A stretch of 64,000 nt of DNA. Origin: Phragmites australis (lineage: Eukaryota; Streptophyta; Magnoliopsida; Poales; Poaceae). This document shows positions 1-10,131 of this stretch, piece after piece. The notes under the pieces were generated by a model. It did no database searches. It worked only from the letters and a program-made list of their open reading frames with translations, and had not been told where the DNA came from. The stretch is taken from NCBI RefSeq assembly GCF_958298935.1, contig NC_084921.1:1746001-1810000 (forward strand), given 5' to 3'. How positions within the stretch are numbered: the first letter of the stretch is position 1; the number at the start of each line of letters is the position of its first letter. A program made the translations under genes and the position numbers.

Positions 1-1548
1 TGATTGATACATCATGCAGTTTATAGTTTATACACAGATCAAACTTTCAACTGTCACCAGTGGATAGAGATCAATGCGAGGCAGATGGAGGTAGCCAGTG
101 TGTGATGCATGGGTGGTACCTGTAAACTAAAACCTAATGCAAGCATCACCAGTTACTAATTAAAGCAGGCATTTGCAAGTTGTTTTTTGCTCCTTCATTT
201 GGTATGGAGTATTTTTATCTCCTCCAATATACACGCAATTAATTCAAACTGTGAATAACATGAGTAAATTCTATCAGAGTTTGGGAATTTAATTTTCCAA
301 GCACTTGTTAGATTTCTTGGGTTTATTTTTTAACCAAAATTTCTTGGGTGTCTTGATACCGAAATACTAGCATAGCGCTCTTGGATCAAAAAATGAAATT
401 GAATTCCTCATCGATATAATTAAAGATAGTTTTATGAAGGACCGAGAAAAGCGACTAATAAAGGAGGGGTGAATAAGAGGCTTGCTGATTTTTTGATGAA
501 CTTTCCTAATTATCATGCAAATGTGATGGTACTACATGAGTAAATAAACAACACCTAAAAATGCAACCCAAGGAGATGGACTTGGACAAAACAAAGAAGA
601 ATATTAGTCCCATCTTACAATAATCAACCCCAACCTAGTCTCTCATCCAATCAGGATGAGGTATAAGAAGCATCTGCGAAGGAATGATGCACCTGCAAGA
701 TCATGACACCCCAAAACCACTGGTAGTCAGCTGAGCCTATCATCTGGGAATAAGCTTATCACAAACCTTGTGAGATGTTATCAAGCGACGGGCCCCTGGT
801 TTTGGCCACAGATCGATCGATCAGCAAATACACTCGACCTTGTATATTGAGTGGGCTGTTTGTTAATTTAAAGTTGTTCTTGTTTACGAAAAGAAAAGAG
901 AATAAGATTAAGTTTTTTATTTCCTTTGGAGGAAGCAAATAAAGTTTTAGCATGATCGAAGCTGGTGAGCGGTTGAGGAAGCCAAGACGTATCGCACACA
1001 GTCGCTTGATAAAATACTTCCAGTGCCCGTGGTTTTTTAAAGCGCCTCCATCGTATCCAATCCACTCCACGTCTCCGCTACGACGATTAAGATTTTGTTT
1101 AGCAAAACTCCAACTCCGAAATCTATACAAAATTTAAAATTTATAGAATAAAATAAAATAATTTAAATATTTGTTTTTAATTCAAAATAAGAATAAGATG
1201 TCTCAAATAGACACTTAATCTATTTACAGTTCTAGCTCTAAAAATTTTTAGAGCTAAAAATTTTTAAAGCTAAAACTCTATTAAACATATCTAATATAGG
1301 ATTATTGAAGCTAAAGCTTGTTCCCCGTGTGGGTGTCATGTGGGCAGCGCCATAAGTCTCCTCTCGTCCTTGTTAGCGGCTTTACTTTTGATCGATATGC
1401 ATCGGGCGTACGAATACATCGTCCGAAGATAGTTTTCAAGTCCCAGCCGAGAACTCCTCCTATCTATGTACGTGCAATTTGAGCTCACGTGAGGACATTT
1501 TGAAGCCCCGGTTTACATTTTCTTACTCAATGTGCAAGGGATCGTTCT
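1..1548. other. Gene-free AT-rich stretch
   Basis: I see no gene here; the short open frames have no recognisable domain and no plant-like exon structure. Around 1130-1330 the sequence is very AT-rich, with a short palindromic stretch near 1230-1270 that resembles MITE debris, but I could not define termini. Positions 1544-1548 (GTTCT) are the left target duplication of the solo LTR that follows. Confidence 0.6.
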
Positions 1549-2593
1549 TGTTGGTGGCAAAAAATGGCATAATCAGATTTTTTTTTATACATTGAATAGT
1601 CCGGTGATGAATACCGTGTTATCGTCGGACTATTTGGTGCTTATAGTTCGAATTTGATATAGTAAAATATGCTCTATGTATAAAATAGTCCGGTGAATGA
1701 TCCGATGAAAACTATCCGGTATGTAGAAGGTTAATTTGCACCGAAAATTTGCTCTCTGTAAAAAATAGTATGGTGGAGATTCCAAGGTATCACCGGACTA
1801 TCCGGTGAGAAGAAGAATATTTTTTAGCCGAAGAAATATTCTCTAGTGAAAATTGTCCGGTGAGGTCTTTAATGATTGGCGGATCATCCGGTGCGTTCAA
1901 AAAGAAAACTTTGCAAAAAATTTGTTCTCTGCAAATATTAGTCCGGTGAGTGTGTCTGGTGTACACGTGAGGGTAGTTGTGCTCTCTTGTCAAAAGTTGC
2001 TCTCTGCAAATATTGGTCTGGTGACATACTCCGGTGAGTATAAATGTGACGTCGGAATATCCAGTATGTGTAAGACCGAGTTTTAGAGTTTCGATCGAGT
2101 GAACTCATCGGATGGTCCGGTGTTCTAGAGTTTGTTATCACCGGACCATCTAGTGTTCATTCCGAAACCGAATCGAAGTAGATTCGTGGATTGTTCGGAT
2201 CTCTTTCGCGATTTTGTCTGAACAGGGCATGTTTAGAGTTGGAATATAGTCCTACTTCGATTCCCTCGGGTCAAGATCATACCCCCTATAAATAGTTGAA
2301 GTGTGGAGGCTGATTACATATCCATCAATAAATCGCATCTATTGAATCTATTTTCGATTTGTCTTTACTTTTCTGTAATTTAGGGTTAGTTCTTCGTTGC
2401 TACTTTGAATCCATATGGTTCGGATGGTAGTTCTTTGTCGATTTGCTCGTAAATTATTTGGACAGTGATCCCCAAGATTGTCAGTCAAACCTTTGTTTGT
2501 TTGCTTGTAAACAAGCCGCGCATCGCTGAAAAAAATGACAAATATACTTGACGGATCCATGTTGGTAAGATGTTACTCAATTCTACACCAACA
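1549..2593 (+). mobile_element. Solo LTR (1045 bp) with 5-bp target duplication
   Basis: The segment starts TGTTGGTG and ends CACCAACA, an LTR-type TG...CA terminus with an 8-bp inverted repeat. It is flanked on both sides by GTTCT (1544-1548 and 2594-2598), the 5-bp duplication expected of an LTR retrotransposon integrase. No internal domain or second LTR follows, so it is a solo LTR left by LTR-LTR recombination. The interior is full of short imperfect copies of a TCCGGTGA-type motif (about 1600-2150), a pattern I associate with grass copia LTRs. A TATA box at 2287-2295 fits transcription on the plus strand. The boundaries are read directly; the superfamily is inferred. Confidence 0.85.
2287..2295 (+). 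promoter_or_regulatory. TATA box inside the solo LTR
   Basis: TATAAATAG lies about 300 bp before the LTR end, the usual place for the U3/R promoter of a grass LTR. It supports plus orientation of the element. Whether it is still active cannot be told. Confidence 0.5.
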
Positions 2594-2598
2594 GTTCT

Positions 2599-5472
2599 AT
2601 AAACTTAGTGCAAGTGATCCAACCAGCACCAGACATACTAACATAGTGAGGGCAATATTGTTAATGACGTACTCTAGCCTCACGTGGTAGTGTGGGATTG
2701 GATCACATCACAGCTCTGTATATTGCAATAACCTTTAAATTTTACGGTTGTCTTTCAGACTAAGCTTTATAATGGAAAAGGGAAATGAAACTCAGAGTAG
2801 AAATTCTTGAGTGAATGAACAAGCAACGAAGAAAGACAACCTTTTTTATTTTCCAATTCGATGGGAAATTTTGGAATTCAAGAATGATTATTGATTACTA
2901 GGATTTTTGTTAGAAAAATCGATAAATTTTTTACTAACTATAAATAAAATTGAATGACTACCGCTTAATCTGCATGGTTGAAGTTGAATCAGCTACTTTT
3001 GAAGTACTAGAAAGAAAAGAGTTGTCTTGGACTAGACAAGTACATAGAGATCTCTGTGGAACCAGGGAGGGAGGGGGTAAGGACAGTTCTTTGGATCAAA
3101 GGTTTCATGAAAGTGAAATCAATTCTTTTTTAATATCGGGAAAGATGGATAGATCTATCTTTTTATTCAGATATCTTTTGCAATGAACTCCAAATCCTTG
3201 ATTTGGCGAGGATACAAAGCACAACTTTATGCCCACATGACCCATTTATCCAAAAATAGTCAACTTGAGAGGACTTTTCAATCTCGAACTCAAACTGATG
3301 CATACCTATTATTTAGAGTAGGAATCCAACTGATCCACTAAGACTCTATTTTGATGTTTGAATCGGCTTGGATGAATTGCATTGGAGCTCCAATGCAAAT
3401 CCAAGGAGGAATTGCATTGCTCTCTAATACTAATTATTGTGTTTGGTTGCCGAAGAAATCACATAATAGAAATCAAATCAGTAGCAAAATTCAAATCATG
3501 TTTGGGTGCAAAAGAAGTTAAATTGGCTTGGCTTCACACGCCTGGTGGAGTTGGAGCTTGACGGTGGCCTTAGGGAGCTCCAGATTCGGGTTCGTTGGTG
3601 AAGATAGAGCTTGCTAGCATTGGAGAAGAAAGGGATTTCAACAAGGACAGAGGGAAAAGAAGTCGCTGGTGAGGTCTAGGAGTCACAGGCAAGGTCATTG
3701 GTATGTTCTATGTATCACAGGCAAGGGGTCGAGGGGGTGCCGATGAGGTCGCATTAGAGCTGACGCCCATGACAGATCTGGATGCTGAAGTGGAGGGTAG
3801 TCATCAAGGGCAGAATCTCATGCTCAACGGAAGTGACTTCCACTGCATGTGGCTCGACGGACGGCGGTGGAGGCATTAAAGAAGATGAGGCTCGATGACA
3901 ACATTGAGGAAGATGAGGCTCGATGACAAGGGAGAAGTTGCCAGCGGGATGCCGCTAGAGATCAGAGGGGTCGTCAGAGTACGGCAGGGGGAGCTAGCTA
4001 GGGGGACACCGGAGGAAGGGAAGAAACGCCAAAGCCTGATTCAGAGTCTTGGTCTCTCGGAGGAGGAACTAAGGAGATGAGACGAGGTTGAGGAGGCATT
4101 TTATGGCTTTGATTCAGACCTATTCATACCCCTAAGGCTTTGAATCGTGAGGGTCTCATATTAGGTGGTCTCCAATTCTGTGAAAATCGGTCGCCAATTC
4201 CTTTTCTATTTCCAAATGACATCCAAACGACTGAATATACTATATCTTATCGCAGGAGGATTCCGAGCGCATCCGGAGCCTCACTCGCCTCTCTGCGACA
4301 CGTGCACCTTGATTCCAGGCTCAATTCCGAGAATCAAACACTACTTAAGGGATTAAGCAACGGTGTAGTATCAGATACCAAAGAGATTGACTATGAGCCA
4401 CACCTAGCGGGATACATATTGCCTAAATTTCACCTAAAAGATGGACCAAAAGAGCATTTGGTGAGGTTCATCTTAGTGTGGAGGTACTTCTGGAAACAAC
4501 AACTTATTATTGAGATCTAACCCTCAGTAGAGTGAGCTACTTAGCAAACTAGTAGGACACAGAGATCAATTGATAAATATGCATATCGAGCTTTTATTTT
4601 AGATAGAAGAAACATTTCTTCTATCTAAAATAAAAGAATGTACCCTTCTATCCACATCCAATTTGCATCGATAAAATAAATTCAAGTTCCACTACAAGAA
4701 AGCTTTCTTTATCTTTATGGATACAAATTCATTTCATATGTAGGGGTAGCCGGTAGGGGTCATTGTTTTGGTTGCCATTTTTGTGGCTTCGACCCGGCTG
4801 CCTCTCCGGAAGGGGGGGTAGGCGATGGGCCTCTCCATCCCTCTCTCCACACAACCTGCTTAATATGACCCAAAAAGTCATGTTCCTAATCTTACCCACA
4901 TTAGGAATAGAGGCCATTAAGGATGTACTTGCTTCTACTTTTTAAAGTTTGAGATTTTATTTGTGTTCAGTGTATCGTTCCGAAGCTTGTGCAGCATCGG
5001 TAAGATTATTCCAGCTATCCAACTCACCCAAAGCTTGTGCCACACTACTAAAAGATCATGTGAGGCATTTCCGCTACATAATAAGAAACTAGAATTAGAT
5101 CTTGGAAATGATCGACTCTAATAGATGCTCATTTTACGTTGCCGCATAACATATAAGTAAGGTTGTGGACCAACTATCTGGCATAAATGGGGAAAAAGCA
5201 GTGTGTCTTCGAAGCCAAGGCTAAGTGATCCGCAACCTTAACCTAATTATTTCATACCTTTTCCCATCATGTCTAACAAACTTTCGTCCCCTTTGCTTTT
5301 AGAAAGAACTAGCTTTCCCCCGCCACTTAACCAACGATGTCCCCTACGATGTTGATCGAGGAGTAGCATACTCATTGTGTACATGATGAAAGTGGACCTC
5401 ATGTGCCGAATACTATAGCCCATCGAGGAGTAGCTTTCCCCCGCCACTTAACCAACGATGTCCCCTACGATG
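2599..5472. other. Gene-free stretch with unassigned repeats
   Basis: I support no gene here. 2830-3260 is AT-rich with an organelle-like look, but I could not match it to a named plastid gene. 3540-4080 is purine-rich with a low-complexity open frame (3895-4080). 4140-4520 holds a 126-codon open frame without a recognisable domain. A perfect hairpin lies at 4591-4636 and a 43-bp direct repeat at 5311-5474; both are listed separately. Confidence 0.5.
4591..4636. repeat. Perfect 22-bp hairpin with 2-nt loop
   Basis: The 22 bases at 4591-4612 are the exact reverse complement of 4615-4636, separated by CA. The arm is AT-rich. Perfect hairpins of this kind are typical of plastid 3' ends, and the surrounding 4540-4730 sequence has an organelle-like composition. 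It could therefore be a plastid-derived insertion; a MITE remnant is the alternative. Confidence 0.8.
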
Positions 5473-5474
5473 TT
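5311..5474. repeat. 43-bp direct repeat, two copies
   Basis: The sequence at 5311-5353 (starting AGCTTTCCCCCGCC) recurs identically, as far as I can read, at 5432-5474, 121 bp downstream. The second copy runs directly into the outer unit-A copy beside the large inverted repeat, so the duplication probably marks an insertion or rearrangement border. Confidence 0.75.
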
Positions 5475-5759
5475 TGCGAAAGAGATCCGTACAAATTCAC
5501 GAACAAAATGGAGCAAAATTCAAAATTAAATAACATATGCGATCGTATTTGCCGAAACAGATAACATATCATCATAATTACAATTGTAGCATCCATATTC
5601 GACATCTCATTTACCGAAAACTGACTTTCGTTACACCGTACGCCGAAAAACACGGATCCGACCATATTCGGCACACGAGGTTGGTACCTATTGTAGCATC
5701 AAATAGATGATCATAAAAATGGTAAAAAATATTTCTTCTCGAAATAGGAAAAACTTTAA

Positions 5760-5907
5760 GGCCCTGTTTAGATTTTGGGATTGGAGAGGTGGAAATGAGG
5801 TCTCAAAATTCAATTCTAATTATTATTTTTTCTACTTTCTATCTTAACCCTTCATTCATTTCTCTTTTCACATCTCACCTCTCTTTTTTCCATTAACAAA
5901 CGCCACC
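5760..5907. mobile_element. Tourist-like MITE in left arm
   Basis: A 148-bp element starting GGCCCTGTTTAGATT and ending AACAAACGCCACC, flanked by TAA on both sides (5757-5759 and 5908-5910). A 3-bp TAA/TTA duplication with GG-C-GTTT-type ends is the mark of PIF/Harbinger (Tourist) MITEs. Its mirror copy is at 8609-8754, so it inserted before the inverted duplication formed. Confidence 0.65.
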
Positions 5908-8608
5908 TAAGAGTGAAGAAATGTCAAGTTTCTAGAGCACATGATGGTACAGGTTTAGCAACGGTGACAAGACGATGCAACTACGACCGTTTCTTTTCCT
6001 CTCTCTTCTCTCCTCCTCCTCTTTCTGTGCGTCTTCTTGTCCATCCACTCGTTGATTTTGACCTTCTGGATCAGCCACTTTGCATAAATGTTTTCCTTTA
6101 ATTACTTTTCGTTTTGAGGCTGCAATTGGCTGGGCATAAATAAGGAGAGATTATTGGTGTTGCTTTACAGATGACGCGTGGATGCTTGGCTCTGTGCAGC
6201 ATGCCCATGGACGTCACAGGCTTCCTGACTTCATAATGCATTTCTTTCCCCTTCTCTTTTCAATACAATCACATTCGGAGACAACCTCTTCTTTAGGATA
6301 TACAACTAATACAAAATTATAGTTCTGGAATATGTAAAAAGAGAAAGAATAAAAAATTGATATCCTGGTTCCCAAGACGCTGGGGGAACTAGTGATGGTT
6401 CCTTAATTTTTGCCAAACGGGGAAAAGGCTCAAAGTGGAATAATTTGGTTGGTTTTGAAAATGCCGTCAAAATTTTGCACAGCAAGAACATTGTTTTTGA
6501 CGGATATTTGACCCCAATTTTCTTAGATGTATTTGACCGTAATTAATAGGTAGTGCTAGTATAGTTTGTAGTTGAGATGTATCCTTCGTTGCCCCGTCTC
6601 CAATCCACGCCGGGTTGTGAACTGTGATTGAGCGCTGGCAACTATATACGTCTAGAATACCTTGAGCACCAAGCCATATATAGTTACACACATTACCATA
6701 CTAATAGCACTTTTATGGCTAAAATTTAAAATTAGACAATATACGTGATCTTATTTGTTGAAATAGATAATATATCGTCGTATTTATAATTTTAGCATCC
6801 ATGTTCGGCACATCATTTATCGAAAACCGACTTTCGGTACACCGTACACCGAAAAAAATATAGGTCCAGCCATATTCGGACACGAGGTGCAGAATATGAC
6901 AATATAGCTCATATTTGGCACCTTATATGTCAAAAATCAGGTGTATTCAGCACACGAGGTGCCGAATATGCCGAATATGGCACATGAAGATCCCGACATA
7001 AAATGACAGCATCAAAGTGGCCGCATCCGGTACATGCCATATTCGGCACTTCATTTGCTGAATACACCTGATTTTTGACATATGAAGTGCCGAATATGCA
7101 TATTCGGTATCTCATGTACCGAATATAGCCGGGTCCGTGTTTTTTGTTCGCGAAAGAGATCCGAACAAATCCATAAATAAAGTGGAGCAAAATCCAAAAT
7201 TAGACAACATACGTGATCATATTTACTGAAATAGATAACATATCATCGTAATTACAATTTTAGCATCCATACTCGACATCTCATTTACCAAAAACTGACT
7301 TTCGGTACACCGTACGTCGAAAAAACACGGGTCCGGCCATATTCGGCACACGAGGTGTCGAACATGTATTCGGCACCTCATATGCCAAAAATTAGGTGTA
7401 TTCAGCACATGAGGTGTCGAATATGGGCTACAGCGCCGTATTTAGCACCTCGTGTGCCGAATATGGTATGTACCAGCTGCGGGGCACTTTGATGCTATCA
7501 TTTTATGTCAGTATCCTCATGTGCCATATTTGGCATATTTGGCAACTCGTGTGCTGAATACACATGATTTCGGCATATGAGGTACCGAATATGAGCTATA
7601 GTACTATATTTTAAACCTCGTGGGTCGAATATGGTCGGATTCGTGTTTTTTCGGCGTACAGTGTACCGAAAGTTAATTTTCGATAAATAATGTGTCGAAT
7701 ATGGATGCTAAAAATATAAATACGATGACATATTATTTATTTCGATAAATACGGTCACGTATGTTGTTTAATTTTAAATTTTAGCCATAAAAGTACTATT
7801 AGTATGGTAATATGTGTAATTATATATGGCTTGTGGTGCTCAAGGTGTTCTAGACGTATATAGTTGCCTGCGCTCAATCACAGTTCACAACCCGGCGTGG
7901 ATTGGAGAAGGGGCAACGAAGGATACATCTCAATTACAAACTATACTAGCACTACCTATTAATTACGGTCAAATACATCTAAGAAAATTGGGGTCAAATA
8001 TCCGTCAAAAACAATGTTCTTGCTGTGCAAAATTTTGACGGCATTTTCAAAACCAACCAAATTATTCCACTTTGAGCCTTTTCCCCGTTTGGCAAAATTA
8101 AGGAACCATCACTAGTTCCCCCAGCGTCTTGGGAACCAGGATATCGATTTTTTATTCACTCTTTTTTTACATATTCCAGAACTATAATTTTGTATTAGTT
8201 GTATATCCTAAAGAAGAGGTTGTCTCCGAATGTGATTGTATTGAAAAGAGAAGGGGAAAGAAATGCATTATGAAGTCAGGAAGCCTGTGACGTCCATGGG
8301 CATGCTGCACAGAGCCAAGCATCCACGCGTCATCTGTAAAGCAACACCAATAATCTCTCCTTATTTATGCCCAGCCAATTGCAGCCTCAAAACGAAAAGT
8401 AATTAAAGGAAAACATTTATGCAAAGTGGCTGATCCAGAAGGTCGAAATCAACGAGTGAATGGACGAGAAGACGCAGAGAGAGAGAGAGAGAGGAGGAGA
8501 GAAGAGAGGAAAAGAAACGGTCGTAGTTGCATGCCTTGCATCGTCTTGTAACCGTTGCTAAACCTGTACCATTATGTGCTCTAGAAACTTAATATTTCTT
8601 CACTCTTA

Positions 8609-8754
8609 GGTGGCGTTTGTTAATTGAAAAAAGAGAGGTGAGATATGGAAAGAGAAATGAATGAAGGGTTAAGATAGAAAGTAGAAAAAAATAATTAGAA
8701 TTGAATTTTGAGACCCCATTCCCACCTCTCCTATCCCAAAATCTAAACAGGGCC
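8609..8754. mobile_element. Tourist-like MITE in right arm (mirror copy)
   Basis: This is the reverse-complement partner of 5760-5907, flanked by TTA (8606-8608 and 8755-8757). It shows a few substitutions against the left copy, so the two arms have been diverging since duplication. Confidence 0.6.
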
Positions 8755-8834
8755 TTAAAGTTTTTCCTATATCGAGAAAAAATATTTCTACCATTTTTAT
8801 GATCACCTATTTGATGCTACAATAGGTACCAACC

Positions 8835-9990
8835 ATTTTGCCCTTCTCTTTCCAACTTGGTGGCTCCAGGGTGTGGGTCCCGCATGTTTGCAGCCTTCCC
8901 ATTTATGCCCCTGGTTTGTGAAATTGAAAATAATCAGAACCCGAGTACCATCTTCTAATCCGTGATTAAACCAAAGAGAAACGATGAGCACAGGACCGGG
9001 TTCTAATGGTGTTAGCTCGTCAAAGTTGGTACCGAGTACTTTGTAATCTAAGCTTTGGCTTAGACTAGACCATATCGAACAAGCGGATTATTTGTGTTTG
9101 ATACTTAATTTAGCATAAAGTTTGAGCAAGGTCTGGATACCATCACCCTTTCGTACTAGAACCGAATTTTCCGAGCTAGGCCGACCTCGAGCTGGGTTGG
9201 AAAAAATATCTGTAAGTGAAATTTTTACGTGTACATACGCACATGTGACTTATTAAGATTATTTTTTTAATTTGAAATTTATATTGGAGAAGTAGATGAA
9301 AAAACATTGTGTAGATAAGATAATTAACGGATATATGAGTATCAAATGGTAAGAATGGTTGGCTGAGATAACTACGTGTGCACAAGCTTATACAATTTTG
9401 CATTTTCCAAAATATCCTTCCTTTTTAGCCGGTTAGACTGACGGATTTGAGATTATTACTCTAAGATTGGACAGAGCCGCCAAAATATTTTACCTTGTAA
9501 CAGTAAATAAAAGTAACTCTCAGACCGAGTCTGGTTCGTTTCGGGCTCGTTGCTCATTGCCCAACCCAAAAAATGCTTGTTCAAGACATGCCACATTGTC
9601 TCAAGTCTACCATATCTATGCACCTATATTACTCTAAAAAATATATGTGCACTTTTATCATCAGAAAAATCGATCGATGTTACTATATGTCATGTCATTT
9701 CATCTTCCACATCATCTACTAATCAACCCTAACCCCGATAGAAATATGGAAAAGAAAAAAAACTTTCACGCCGACTAATGTCTTGGGAAATATTCCAATT
9801 GAGCATTGCTTAATTTCTTCCGCTCCAAACCACTACGGAATGGCAGAACCGCAAATAAACGGAAACCTCAGCCCCTCTTCCAACCCGCGAACCTTCTCTT
9901 CTGCACCCCCGTCGTCGTCCTCCGTCGCCGTCGTCAAAAGCGACGCATAACGGTGGCGCAGCGCGAGGCGCTAACCCCCGCCCGACCCGA
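8835..9990. other. Intergenic, upstream of the phosphofructokinase gene
   Basis: No gene is visible. The sequence is AT-rich until about 9800 and then becomes GC-richer toward the phosphofructokinase promoter. No transposon terminus could be recognised. Confidence 0.5.
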
Positions 9991-9991
9991 T

Positions 9992-9997
9992 TATAAA
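9992..9997 (+). promoter_or_regulatory. TATA box of the phosphofructokinase gene
   Basis: TATAAA lies 135 bp upstream of the chosen ATG (10132) in a GC-rich promoter context, which leaves about 100 bp for a 5' leader. It is the only good TATA match in the 200 bp upstream. Confidence 0.6.
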
Positions 9998-10131
9998 GTC
10001 CCGCGGCTGCCCCAGACGCCAAGAACAGCCTCAGATTAGTCGCAGAAAAAATAGTTAGCCTCGCGATTGAATTGAAGTTCCTGATCGCGGACAAGAGTCG
10101 CTGCTTCGTGCTTATCGACGGGCCCTCTGCC

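Larger units (their letters stand above)
5679..8834. repeat. Giant inverted repeat, arms about 1.38 kb, loop about 370 bp
   Basis: The left arm (5679-about 7063) matches the reverse complement of the right arm (about 7437-8834) over nearly its whole length, with scattered substitutions and small indels. The outer ends read GGTTGGTACC. The arms carry, in order inward, a Tourist-like MITE, a CT-rich segment with a TATA-like ATAAATAAGG near 6137, a segment related to 6306-6691, and an AT-rich block with many CATATTCGG-type motifs. A 165-210 bp unit (unit A) occurs at 5473-5680 (+), 6724-6888 (+), 7145-7353 (+) and 7618-7782 (-), so part lies outside the palindrome and part in the loop. No long open frame is conserved. 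It could be a foldback/MULE-like element or an inverted duplication of a captured segment. Confidence 0.85.

Noticed and set aside
2950..3186. 78-codon frame thought to be a plastid gene piece
   Set aside because: Composition looks organellar, but I could not match it to any named plastid gene.
5679..8834. CRISPR-like or tandem satellite interpretation of the repeated CATATTCGG motifs
   Set aside because: Spacing is irregular and the motifs are parts of longer inverted units; the host is a plant.
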